A DNA stretch of 26,503 bases from Paracoccaceae bacterium. GTDB lineage: Bacteria; Pseudomonadota; Alphaproteobacteria; Rhodobacterales; Rhodobacteraceae. Under the pieces are notes generated by a model that searched no databases, had not been told where the DNA came from, and saw nothing but the letters and a program-made list of their open reading frames with translations. Position numbers and translations under genes: made by a program. Each line of letters starts with the position of its first letter. Position 1 is the stretch's first letter. The DNA lies in assembly GCA_020852535.1 (NCBI GenBank), contig JADZAO010000015.1, positions 1 through 26,503 of the forward strand, read 5' to 3'. This document shows positions 1 through 7,879 of this stretch, piece after piece.

Positions 1-277
1 ACAAGACCCTTACGTCACAGCATGTCTAACCGCGCAGCTTTTATTGAACGAGGAGAGTGCGGTCAGGAGATGGTTTATATCGGTATTGGAATGCAGCGGT
101 TTGAGGGTGAACATTACACATTGAGGCTGATGTTTCTGGTGGTGTTTTTGCGTTACGGGTGATTGTGTTACAAAAAAAACGTAGAGTGCGATGTGCCGTT
201 GAATAATAAGGTGCGTTGCTCATGCGGTGTATATGTGGCAAGAAAATATGGATGTTAGTAGACGGATGAGTTCAAAT

Positions 278-931
278 ATGAGCGACTTTTTGAGCCGTCG
301 CATAATGATGGTCAATACGCAGGTCCGCCCTTCGGACGTAACGAAGTTTGTGATCATTGAAGCCATGCTTGCGGTGCCGCGCGAGGTATATGTGCCCGTT
401 GCGATGCGCGAGGCCGCTAATATGGGTGAGAACATTGAAATCGCGCAGGATCGTGTGATTCTGGAAGCACGCAGCTTCGCCAAGATGATGGATGTGCTTG
501 ATGTGCAGCTTGGGGAGAGGGTTCTCGATCTTGGCTGCGGTTTGGGTTATTCGACGGCAGTGATTGCGCGTCTGGTCGATGCCGTGGTCGCGGTTGAGGA
601 GAATGAGGCGCTGGCCGTCGAGGCACAGTGCAAGTTGTCTGCTGAGGGCGTGGATAATGCTGCGATTCTGAATGGCCCGCTAGTTGCGGGTGCCGCCAAG
701 CATGCGCCTTTTGATGTGATTACTATTCAAGGCGGGGTTGAGGTTGTGCCCGATGCGCTGGTCGCGCAGCTGCGCGAAGGCGGACGAATTGGGGCGATTT
801 TTATCGAAGGGGCCTTGGGGGTTGCTCGGGTTGGTTACAAGATCAATGGTGTCTTGGTATGGCGCTATGCCTTTAACGCGGCGGCACCCTTGCTACCCGG
901 ATTTGCGAAAAAACGTAGCTTCGTCTTGTGA
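278..931 (+). CDS. Protein-L-isoaspartate O-methyltransferase (PIMT) family protein
   Basis: This 217-residue protein is an S-adenosylmethionine-dependent methyltransferase of the PIMT family, whose classic members repair isoaspartyl residues in aged cytoplasmic proteins. The SAM-binding motif I is clear at about residues 82-90 (VLDLGCGLG), followed by an acidic motif II (VVAVEENEA) and a glycine-rich stretch (LREGGRIGAIF). The N-terminal segment MVNTQVRPSDVTKF is typical of the short alphaproteobacterial branch. The frame is open further upstream, with ATGs at 227, 233, 248 and 266. I chose 278 (MSDFLSRR) because it gives the family's usual N-terminus and length; no strong Shine-Dalgarno site separates the options. 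The loop before motif I reads EARSFAKMMD instead of the ISQPxxVA-type loop of characterised PIMTs, so true isoaspartate activity is uncertain. In relatives this gene usually sits near tolC, from memory; no tolC is present here. Confidence 0.85.
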   Translation: MSDFLSRRIMMVNTQVRPSDVTKFVIIEAMLAVPREVYVPVAMREAANMGENIEIAQDRVILEARSFAKMMDVLDVQLGERVLDLGCGLGYSTAVIARLVDAVVAVEENEALAVEAQCKLSAEGVDNAAILNGPLVAGAAKHAPFDVITIQGGVEVVPDALVAQLREGGRIGAIFIEGALGVARVGYKINGVLVWRYAFNAAAPLLPGFAKKRSFVL

Positions 932-1051
932 TTTTTAGTGCTGTGTCCGGCAAGAGGTGTGGCGTGTTTGATGCGCAATATTCGCAAGCTTGATCTAGGC
1001 GCATGCTATGGCAGTGCGGGCTTTAGAATAAGCTATCTTACCGTAATTTAT

Positions 1052-1090
1052 ATGAAAACGAAAAACGATCAGGCGGCTTCGGCCTGATCG
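1052..1090 (-). terminator. Intrinsic terminator overlapping the end of the DUF6280-type gene
   Basis: A perfect 9-bp inverted repeat (CGATCAGGC at 1066-1074, GCCTGATCG at 1082-1090) has a 7-nt loop. Read on the minus strand it is followed by a T-rich run (TTTTTCGTTTTC). The distal arm contains the stop codon of the preceding minus-strand gene and the loop-proximal arm encodes its last residues, so gene end and terminator share sequence. Confidence 0.85.
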
Positions 1091-1395
1091 CATTCTATTG
1101 CATGGCGACGTTCGGATTCTTCGCGCGATAGTGCGCCCGATGTGCGGACGCCTTTTGCAACGAAATCCATTAAACCCTTCACGACCCGTTCGTTTGGGTC
1201 TATGCCTGCGCAAGACAACACTTCGCGCCCGTCGCGCGAACGTGCCCAGCGAGCGATCTGTTCAGGGCCGTTGCCATATTTCTTATCGTCGGCAATAGCA
1301 TCGTCTAGTGCCGCTAAAACGACGGCCGCGAACAGCTTACGGGCACGCTGCCCCTGTTCGTAGTTGAAGGCCGTGCCGTCAACGAAATCGACCAT
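1069..1395 (-). CDS. DUF6280-type small conserved protein
   Basis: This protein has 108 residues and unknown function. The sequence MVDFVDGTAFNYEQGQRARK and a later stretch ending in DPNERVVKGLMDF look strongly conserved and match my memory of a small Rhodobacteraceae family annotated DUF6280. It is soluble and mostly helical, with no signal peptide and no recognisable catalytic motif; a single Cys lies in the segment LSCAGIDPN. The frame extends upstream to 1434, but the ATG at 1395 is preceded by AAGGA at a good distance and matches the expected N-terminus, so I use it. The gene stands alone: the flanking gaps have no coding partner on its strand, and it ends inside its own intrinsic terminator. 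Beyond a cytoplasmic location I cannot assign a role. Confidence 0.8.
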   Translation of the reverse strand: MVDFVDGTAFNYEQGQRARKLFAAVVLAALDDAIADDKKYGNGPEQIARWARSRDGREVLSCAGIDPNERVVKGLMDFVAKGVRTSGALSREESERRHAIECDQAEAA

Positions 1396-1434
1396 CTCGG
1401 CGTTCCTTATTCTTGCCTTTGTTCTATACGACAC

Positions 1435-1843
1435 AGGACGAATATGACCACTTAGTCACGATTCGGTACTGCATTGTCGGAATGATAGCTATATATTACG
1501 CTTATAGATATCACAGTTGCGCTATCGTATCTAGTCGTCTTGTTTCTTAAAGATGGAAAAATATAGGTAGCGCTAATTTTTTCAACCTTTTGATACAGTT
1601 TTTTCATCATTGCAAAGATTGATTGCAATGAAATTATTCGGCGTGATGTTGAAGTATGACGGTGTGTGGCTGGCCGTTAGCCATGTGCTCATCACTGGTT
1701 TTTATACCAAGATTCTGCCTTGGTTGACTTAAATTATGCCAAAGTCGACTGCATGATGCTGAGTGTGGGGTATGACGTGGTCGGAGGTGGCAGCGATGCG
1801 ATCATTCTTGAGCCGGAAGTTTATTTTGTGACGCATTAAGGCT
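1435..1843. other. Gap with coding-like fragments, probably decayed gene
   Basis: There is no intact gene here. Two plus-strand stretches look like fragments of former coding sequence in different frames: 1628-1732 (34 codons, starting MKLFGVMLKYDGVW) and about 1740-1839 (ending EPEVYFVTH before a TAA). I could not assign them to a family. The AT-rich part at 1480-1620 could hold promoters for the flanking minus-strand gene, but no convincing -35/-10 pair was found. Confidence 0.35.
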
Positions 1844-2623
1844 TTACGATGGCTGATCTTGGTCGAGTGTGACAGAGGCTGTGCCCGCCAGAAGTGGGTA
1901 TTTGGCACGGTCTAGGCGTAAATAGGCGATGGCGCGGTTGCCAGAGCGGGTGAAGAGTGTTCCGGCAGGTTTGCCATCGGTGGTGGTGATCTCAGTTCCT
2001 GTTGTGGCTTCGCCTTCCAGATGGACGCGTACCAGACCTTTCTTCAATTCGCTTTTGTGTTTCATGCGTGCGGTCACTTCTTGACCAATATAACAGCCCT
2101 TTCGGAAGTCGACACCGTGTAGTCGCTCGAATCCACTTTCCAGAATATAGCTGTCGTCGACCAGCAGTTCGATCCCGCTTTCGGGGATGACATGCTGTAC
2201 GCGGATTGCATCCCAGTCAAAAGCGGGGGCTGTTCCAGATTGTTTGCTATAGAGGCGCCAGCCCATGGCAGGGTGGCGTGGGTCGAGTAGGGCTGTAGGC
2301 GGACGCTCGCCCAGTCCGCGTTGTACATGAAGTGGCGAGGGGGTCATTTGTACATCGGCGCGCAGACGGTACATGTTCAACTTTTGGATGGTCGGGGCCG
2401 ACAGTGTTTCATGAATATCGATCAGCAGAGTGCCATCGGGGAGGCGGGCTACGAAGAAATCGGCTAGATACTTGCCCTGTGGTGTCAGAAGAGCGGTCAA
2501 GATCAGCCCTGTGCCACTGGCCAACGGTAGAACATCGTTTGACACTACGCCTTGCAAGAAGGTGAGGGCATCGTCTCCTGTCACCGTCCAGAGCACTCGT
2601 CCATGTGTCGCTTCGCCTTGCAT
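1844..2623 (-). CDS. ygfZ: YgfZ/GcvT-domain folate-binding Fe-S cluster protein
   Basis: This 259-residue cytoplasmic protein belongs to the YgfZ (COG0354) family, tetrahydrofolate-binding relatives of GcvT that help build or repair Fe-S clusters in certain enzymes. The diagnostic signature KGCYIGQEV lies around Cys177; that cysteine is the family's conserved functional residue. The N-terminal GcvT-like segment (GDDALTFLQGVVSNDVLPL) and the C-terminal barrel segment (KKGLVRVHLEG) are both present, and the length is normal. The ATG at 2623 has a good Shine-Dalgarno site (AAGGAAG), which fixes the start. It is divergent from the amidotransferase gene at 2876. Its role fits a genome with heavy Fe-S demand such as complex I, but nothing in the sequence links it directly to the nuo genes downstream. 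Confidence 0.92.
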   Translation of the reverse strand: MQGEATHGRVLWTVTGDDALTFLQGVVSNDVLPLASGTGLILTALLTPQGKYLADFFVARLPDGTLLIDIHETLSAPTIQKLNMYRLRADVQMTPSPLHVQRGLGERPPTALLDPRHPAMGWRLYSKQSGTAPAFDWDAIRVQHVIPESGIELLVDDSYILESGFERLHGVDFRKGCYIGQEVTARMKHKSELKKGLVRVHLEGEATTGTEITTTDGKPAGTLFTRSGNRAIAYLRLDRAKYPLLAGTASVTLDQDQPS

Positions 2624-2875
2624 CGTTCTTCCTTGGGCTGAAATTGGTATAGGCTGGCGTAAAGCTCGTCCGCCGCTAACAGATTGTTATTCTCTCAACC
2701 GTAGGACGGTAAATCGTAACTTCGTGAACGGGGCGCATAATTACGCTACTTATGGCCGCTTGTTTGCACAAATGTTCGGTGACTCGTGTGGTGCCGCATA
2801 GCAAAATATTGTGTTTTTGCTTCACCAAAGCGCGTTTTACATCTATCATTTGTGTGACAGGTGGATGAAAGAGTT

Positions 2876-3658
2876 ATGATAAGCCCAATAAGTTGCCGCA
2901 CACTGGATCGCAGACCTGTTGTTGGTATCATTGGTAACATGAACCTCCTAGATGATGAATATCCTGTGTATGCTAGTGGACTGGTGAACTCCGAAGCCGT
3001 GGCGCAATTGGCAGGTTGTTTGCCACTGATTATTCCGTCTGACCCGCGCTTCGTATCGGTGGCTGAATTGTTAGACCTTTGCGACGGTTTTCTGCTGACG
3101 GGGGGTCGTCCCAATGTGCATCCTAGCGAATATGGTGAGGAGGAAACGCCTGCGCATGGATGTTTTGACCGTTGCCGTGATGCGATTACCCTGCCGTTGA
3201 TCCGCGCCTGCGTTGAACGGGGGCAGCCTTTCCTTGGTATCTGCCGCGGTTTCCAGGAGGTGAATGTGGCGCTTGGTGGCACGTTGTATCCGGAAATTCG
3301 CGATTTGCCGGGGCGGATGAATCACCGTATGCCGACCGATGGCACGCTGGACGAGAAATTTGCCCTGCGCCATTCTGTATCCTTTGTCGAGGGTGGGGTG
3401 TTTCACCGTCTGATGGGCGTGTCTGAGGTGATGACTAACACGCTACACGGTCAGGGTATTGCCCGTCCGGGTGAGCGGATTGTGATTGATGGCTACGCGC
3501 CGGATGGTACGCCGGAAGCTATCTACGTCAAAGATGCTCTAGGGTTCACCCTGTCGGTGCAGTGGCACCCCGAGTGGAACGCTGTGGGAGATCCTGTTTC
3601 GCGCCCCTTGTTTACTGCCTTTGGTGCAGCTGTGTCGGCTTGGGCATCCGGCGCTTAG
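2876..3658 (+). CDS. Class I glutamine amidotransferase, gamma-Glu-GABA hydrolase (PuuD-like) family
   Basis: This is a 260-residue cytoplasmic hydrolase of the peptidase C26 / PuuD-like family, whose known members split gamma-glutamyl amides such as gamma-glutamyl-GABA in putrescine catabolism. The catalytic triad is visible: Cys123 in FLGICRGFQE, and His231 and Glu233 in QWHPEW. The glycine-rich GFLLTGGRPNVHP segment, containing the family's GG(x)N/D-type motif, is also present. A GTG at 2861 would add five residues, but the ATG at 2876 sits closer to the conserved RRPVVGIIGN start and has GAAAGAG just upstream; the choice is moderately certain. No puu or other polyamine genes are adjacent, so the exact substrate is open. 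A gap of about 0.9 kb with no intact gene follows. Confidence 0.88.
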   Translation: MISPISCRTLDRRPVVGIIGNMNLLDDEYPVYASGLVNSEAVAQLAGCLPLIIPSDPRFVSVAELLDLCDGFLLTGGRPNVHPSEYGEEETPAHGCFDRCRDAITLPLIRACVERGQPFLGICRGFQEVNVALGGTLYPEIRDLPGRMNHRMPTDGTLDEKFALRHSVSFVEGGVFHRLMGVSEVMTNTLHGQGIARPGERIVIDGYAPDGTPEAIYVKDALGFTLSVQWHPEWNAVGDPVSRPLFTAFGAAVSAWASGA

Positions 3659-4573
3659 CCTGTTGGAGTACCTGACTTTTTAGTTCTTTGTCTTAGGTGG
3701 GACGACCAAGGTAGGCTGTATGTTGGTCATTTTTAGTTTTAACGCGTGCATGGCGTTAGGGACTATGGTCGTTGTGTCGGTGGTGGGAGGGTTAGTTTGG
3801 TGGGCATCAACCTGTCGCGTTTTAGATGACCTTTGTGCTACCTTTGCCGATGTCGTTTAATGCATAATAAGCTGAGCGATTTGTTGTCTAGGTAGATGAT
3901 CCTCTGCGGCATGTCATATATTACGCAGACTGCCGTGAACTCGGTGATAAAATTTTAGGTTTTGGATCGTTATTGTGGCGTAGATTGTTTGCTTGTGGTG
4001 TCGTGAATAATGGACAGATTGCGGATTTTTGTGTGATTGGTTTTGTCACTCTTTGCTAGGATCTGAAGAACAAATATTTGCGCTTGGATGTGGCGCAGCG
4101 CAGAGATGTCCTAGGACATGCATATTGGGGACGCTTGAGTTGTTAGTGCTGTGTTTTGTAGTGTTTGTTTGCCTGGTCTGGTTGATGGTATATGCGCGAG
4201 TGGAGGCGTTGGTCGTTTTGGGCTTGGATTGACGGCGCTGGCCAATGTAGTCGTGAATGTGCATTGTGATGTTTTGGTTGGTAGCAAGGGGTGTGTTCCG
4301 TTTGAGACGCAATCCGATCTATTGGGGTGATGTGCCCCTTTTCTTGGCGTCGATTGTGTGGTGGGACGTGTCGCCTATTTCGCCGCGGTTATTATTGTTT
4401 ATGCCGGGGATCTGCGAGTGGTTTATCAAAGAGCAGGAAGTGTTGTTCTTGTCGCCAAATTTGTGGAATGGTCCATCTGTGTGCGGCGGTGGCTCTTAAA
4501 GGGGCTGAAAAGGTTTGAAATACTGTTGCGCATTGTTAAGTTGCGTTAGGCATAATCTTACGGGAGAAGTAGC
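3659..4573. other. Long gap without an intact gene upstream of pntA
   Basis: Nothing in these 915 bases reads as a normal gene. The plus strand is visibly rich in G and T. Short open stretches occur at 3720-3860 (46 codons with a hydrophobic segment), 4029-4232 and 4257-4549 (overlapping frames with hydrophobic peptides), but none matches a family I know and none has a good ribosome site. The likeliest reading is decayed coding DNA plus the pntA promoter. A weak candidate -10 (CATAAT at about 4551) lies some 20 bases before the pntA start. Confidence 0.4.
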
Positions 4574-6145
4574 GTGAAGATCGGGGCACCCAAAGAGATA
4601 CTCGAAGGCGAGAACCGCGTCGCTATGACGCCGGATTCGGCTATTGCGCTGGCCAAGCTTGGGCATACCTGTGTCATTGAAAGTGGCGCCGGCGTGAAAG
4701 CGGGCTTTTCCGATGTTGCTTACAAGGCCGCAGGAGTTGAGGTGGTGAAGACCGCTTCTGCGCTTTTTAAGGCCGCTGATGTGGTTGTTAAAGTGCGCGG
4801 GCCAAAACCTAAGGAAGCAAGGATGCTTCGGCAGGGTCAGACTCTTATTAGTTTCTTTTGGCCTGCCCAGAACACTGATCTTTTGGACACCTGTAAAGCG
4901 CAGGGGTCTACTGTTGTCGCTATGGACATGGTGCCGCGTATCAGCCGTGCTCAGAAGATGGACGCGTTGTCGTCGATGGCAAATATCGCAGGCTATCGTG
5001 CTGTGATTGAGGCAGGTAATAATTTTGACCGATTTTTTACTGGACAGGTAACGGCTGCGGGCAAGGTTCCGCCCGCAAAGGTGCTGATAGTCGGCGCAGG
5101 TGTGGCGGGTCTTTCTGCTATTGGTACGAGCGTTTCACTGGGCGCGATTGTTTATGCCTTTGACGTGCGGCCTGAGGTGGCCGAGCAGATTGAATCGATG
5201 GGGGCAAATTTTGTCTTCCTTGAATTTGAGCCCACACAAGATGGTGCGGCGACCGGTGGCTATGCAGCCCCGTCTAGTCCCCAGTTCCGTAAAAAGCAGA
5301 TCGCCAAGTTCCGCGAGATGGCGCCTGATATTGATATTGTCATTACTACCGCCTTGATTCCCGGGCGTCCCGCGCCGAAGCTTTGGACCGAGGACATGGT
5401 TAAGCTGATGAAGCCGGGTTCGGTTATCGTCGATTTGGCGGCCGAACGTGGTGGCAATTGCGATTTGACTGTACAGGACCAGAAGATTGTGACCGATAAT
5501 GGCGTGACCATCGTCGGCTACACGGATTTTCCCAGTCGGATGGCGGCACAAGCATCGACGCTTTATGCCACTAATATCCGCCACATGCTGACGGATCTGA
5601 CGCCCAAGAAGGACGGCACGATTTTTCACAATATGGAAGACGATGTGATCCGAGGTGCGACAGTCATCCATGAGGGTTCTATTACTTTCCCTCCGCCGCC
5701 GCCGAAGATTGCGGCTATTGCCGCAGCAAAGCCGAAAGAGAAGCTTAAGGAACTGACGCCTGAGGAAAAGCGGGCAGCAGAAACTGCGGCGTTTAAAGAA
5801 CAGACGCGCAATCAGGTTGGCATGCTTGTGATCGGGGGGGGGCTGATCCTGCTCGCGGGTCTTTATGCGCCTGCGAGCTCCGTATCGCACTTTATCGTTT
5901 TCGTGCTGTCGGTCTATGTTGGTGTGCAGGTGATCTGGAACGTTTCGCACAGTCTACACACGCCTTTGATGTCTGTAACCAATGCGATTTCGTCAATCAT
6001 CATTCTTGGGGCGTTGATGCAGATCGGGTCGGGCAACTGGTTGGTTGTTATCCTCTCTGCGCTGTCGGTCCTTATGGCTGGTATTAATATTTTTGGGGGT
6101 TTCATGGTGACGCGTCGCATGCTTGCCATGTTCCAGAAGTCGTAA
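4574..6145 (+). CDS. pntA: NAD(P) transhydrogenase subunit alpha
   Basis: PntA carries the NAD(H)-binding domain I and part of the membrane domain of proton-translocating transhydrogenase, which uses the proton gradient to reduce NADP+ with NADH. At 523 residues it is the one-piece alpha form (as in E. coli), not the split PntAA/PntAB form. The N-terminus KIGAPKEILEGENRVAMTP and the Rossmann motif VGAGVAGLSAIG are intact. A Pro-rich linker (FPPPPPK) and a charged Ala/Glu/Lys stretch then lead to about four C-terminal membrane helices containing SLHTPLMSVTNAISS. The start is a GTG, supported by GGAGAAG upstream and by family alignment. pntB follows 12 bases later, so the two form an operon ending at the terminator near 7650. 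Confidence 0.97.
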   Translation: MKIGAPKEILEGENRVAMTPDSAIALAKLGHTCVIESGAGVKAGFSDVAYKAAGVEVVKTASALFKAADVVVKVRGPKPKEARMLRQGQTLISFFWPAQNTDLLDTCKAQGSTVVAMDMVPRISRAQKMDALSSMANIAGYRAVIEAGNNFDRFFTGQVTAAGKVPPAKVLIVGAGVAGLSAIGTSVSLGAIVYAFDVRPEVAEQIESMGANFVFLEFEPTQDGAATGGYAAPSSPQFRKKQIAKFREMAPDIDIVITTALIPGRPAPKLWTEDMVKLMKPGSVIVDLAAERGGNCDLTVQDQKIVTDNGVTIVGYTDFPSRMAAQASTLYATNIRHMLTDLTPKKDGTIFHNMEDDVIRGATVIHEGSITFPPPPPKIAAIAAAKPKEKLKELTPEEKRAAETAAFKEQTRNQVGMLVIGGGLILLAGLYAPASSVSHFIVFVLSVYVGVQVIWNVSHSLHTPLMSVTNAISSIIILGALMQIGSGNWLVVILSALSVLMAGINIFGGFMVTRRMLAMFQKS

Positions 6146-6157
6146 GGGAGTCACGCG

Positions 6158-7588
6158 ATGGAATATGGATTCACTGCTGCCGCCTATGTTGTTGCGGTTG
6201 TTCTTTTCATCCAGTCCCTTGGTGGTCTGTCGGGGCAGGAAAGTGCCAAGCGGGCGGTCTGGTACGGGATCGTGGGGATGGCGTTGGCGGTTGCCACTAC
6301 ACTGGTGGGCCCCGGTGCGGGTAACTGGCTGATATCACTGATCATGGTTGCCGTTGGCGGCGTGATCGGTTGGTATGTGGCTCAGCGCGTCCAGATGACT
6401 GAGATGCCGCAGCTTGTGGCTGCGATGCACTCACTCGTTGGTCTGGCCGCGGTCTTTATTGGTTATAATACCCATATTGAACTTGGTCGCGTCATGGGTA
6501 TGGACGAGGCAGCGCGTGCCGCGCTCGACGGTTTTGCAGCTCTTGTGGCGCATAAATCGGGTGCTGAGATTTCGATCCTGCGGGTGGAAACTTTCCTAGG
6601 CGTGTTCATCGGGGCGGTCACATTTACCGGCTCGGTTATCGCCTTTGGAAAGTTGGCGGGTAAGGTGGATGGTAAGGCTAAGAAACTGCCAGGCGTTCAT
6701 GTGCTCAAGGCGGGTGTTGCGCTAATTTTACTACTGCTGTTTGTCTATCTCCAAAGTGGTTCGTCTCTGGCGCTGATCGCTATGACGTTGGCTGCTTTCT
6801 TCATCGGCTACCAAGTGATTATGGGAATCGGCGGGGCGGATATGCCTGTTGTGGTGTCGATGCTGAATAGTTATTCTGGCTGGGCGGCTGCGGCTATTGG
6901 CTTTTCGTTGTCGAATGACCTCTTGATTGTGGTCGGCGCGCTGGTGGGCTCTTCGGGTGCAATCCTTTCCTACATTATGTGCAAGGCGATGAACCGATCG
7001 TTCATTTCGGTAATTCTTGGTGGTTTTGGTGGTCCCATCGGCCCCACGATGGAGGTGACCGGTGAACAGATTTCTATTGACGCAGAAGGAGTTGCCGCAG
7101 CACTTAATGATGCGGATTCTGTTATAATCATTCCAGGCTACGGTATGGCTGTGGCACAAGCGCAGCAAACGGTTTCGGAACTGACGCGCAAACTGAGGGC
7201 CAAGGGTAAGACCGTGCGTTTCGCGATTCATCCAGTTGCTGGGCGTCTGCCGGGGCATATGAACGTGCTTCTGGCCGAGGCGAAGGTGCCTTACGATATT
7301 GTTCTGGAAATGGATGAGATCAACGATGACTTCTCTAACACGGATGTTGCCATCGTCATTGGTTCGAACGACATCGTGAACCCCGCAGCTCAGGAAGATC
7401 CTAACAGCCCTATTGCCGGTATGCCGGTTCTGGAATGCTGGAAAGCAAAACAGGTCTTTGTGTCGAAACGCGGGCAGGGCACCGGTTATTCAGGCATTGA
7501 GAACCCACTGTTCTTCAAAGAAAATACGCGGATGTTCTATGGCGATGCGAAGAAGTCTCTAGATGCATTGCTGCCGATGATTGACTGA
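6158..7588 (+). CDS. pntB: NAD(P) transhydrogenase subunit beta
   Basis: PntB provides most of the membrane domain II and the NADP(H)-binding domain III of transhydrogenase. Its 476 residues are a usual length. The N-terminal two thirds are a series of hydrophobic helices. Domain III begins near IDAEGVAAALNDADSVIIIP and holds the NADP-binding motif PGYGMAVAQAQ, the segment HPVAGRLPGHMNVLLAEA, the EMDEIN loop, and the C-terminal GTGYSGIENPLFF motif, all apparently intact. AGGGAG stands just before the ATG. It is translated from the same message as pntA, and a strong intrinsic terminator lies about 60 bases after the stop codon. Confidence 0.97.
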   Translation: MEYGFTAAAYVVAVVLFIQSLGGLSGQESAKRAVWYGIVGMALAVATTLVGPGAGNWLISLIMVAVGGVIGWYVAQRVQMTEMPQLVAAMHSLVGLAAVFIGYNTHIELGRVMGMDEAARAALDGFAALVAHKSGAEISILRVETFLGVFIGAVTFTGSVIAFGKLAGKVDGKAKKLPGVHVLKAGVALILLLLFVYLQSGSSLALIAMTLAAFFIGYQVIMGIGGADMPVVVSMLNSYSGWAAAAIGFSLSNDLLIVVGALVGSSGAILSYIMCKAMNRSFISVILGGFGGPIGPTMEVTGEQISIDAEGVAAALNDADSVIIIPGYGMAVAQAQQTVSELTRKLRAKGKTVRFAIHPVAGRLPGHMNVLLAEAKVPYDIVLEMDEINDDFSNTDVAIVIGSNDIVNPAAQEDPNSPIAGMPVLECWKAKQVFVSKRGQGTGYSGIENPLFFKENTRMFYGDAKKSLDALLPMID

Positions 7589-7647
7589 GGTTTTGAGCCG
7601 TTAACGATTTTTTCTGAAAAAGCATACGTCCGCGCCGGAAACGGAAG

Positions 7648-7685
7648 TATCTGGTCCCGCTGCAAGGTAGGGCCAGATATTTTTT
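7648..7685 (+). terminator. Intrinsic terminator of pntAB
   Basis: The arm TATCTGG(T)CCC at 7648-7658 pairs with GGGCCAGATA at 7670-7679, with one bulged T and an 11-nt loop, followed by a run of six T's (7680-7685). It closes the pntAB unit. The rest of the 291-base gap to moaA shows no gene. Confidence 0.85.
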
Positions 7686-7879
7686 CGCAACAAGCCCATG
7701 TTATGCTCGCGTATTTCTGCAATTTCACGAAGATGAAGCCCAGTCCGCACTACGCCTTTGTGAACGAGTTACATGCGCTATCCTTCAGTGCAATCGCTCT
7801 GCTAGGTATTTTCAGGTAGCATTAGTGTAGTTCAGGTTTGCAAATTTAGTTAATTTTCCAGAGCGTAAAACGGTTGGTT

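Noticed and set aside
22..162. 46-codon open frame at the left edge (MSNRAAFIERGEC...)
   Set aside because: It has no recognisable family and no convincing ribosome site, and it sits in an otherwise non-coding region; too weak to list as a gene.
2746..3282. 178-codon open frame on the minus strand over the amidotransferase gene
   Set aside because: It is antisense shadow of a gene with an intact catalytic triad; the translation is unlike any family.
4029..4232. 67-codon hydrophobic open frame upstream of pntA
   Set aside because: Its codon use and composition look random for GT-rich DNA, no start signal is present, and overlapping frames are equally open.
5135..5950. 271-codon open frame on the minus strand inside pntA
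   Set aside because: It is fully antisense to a clearly conserved gene, its Arg/His-rich translation resembles no protein, and it follows from the codon use of pntA.
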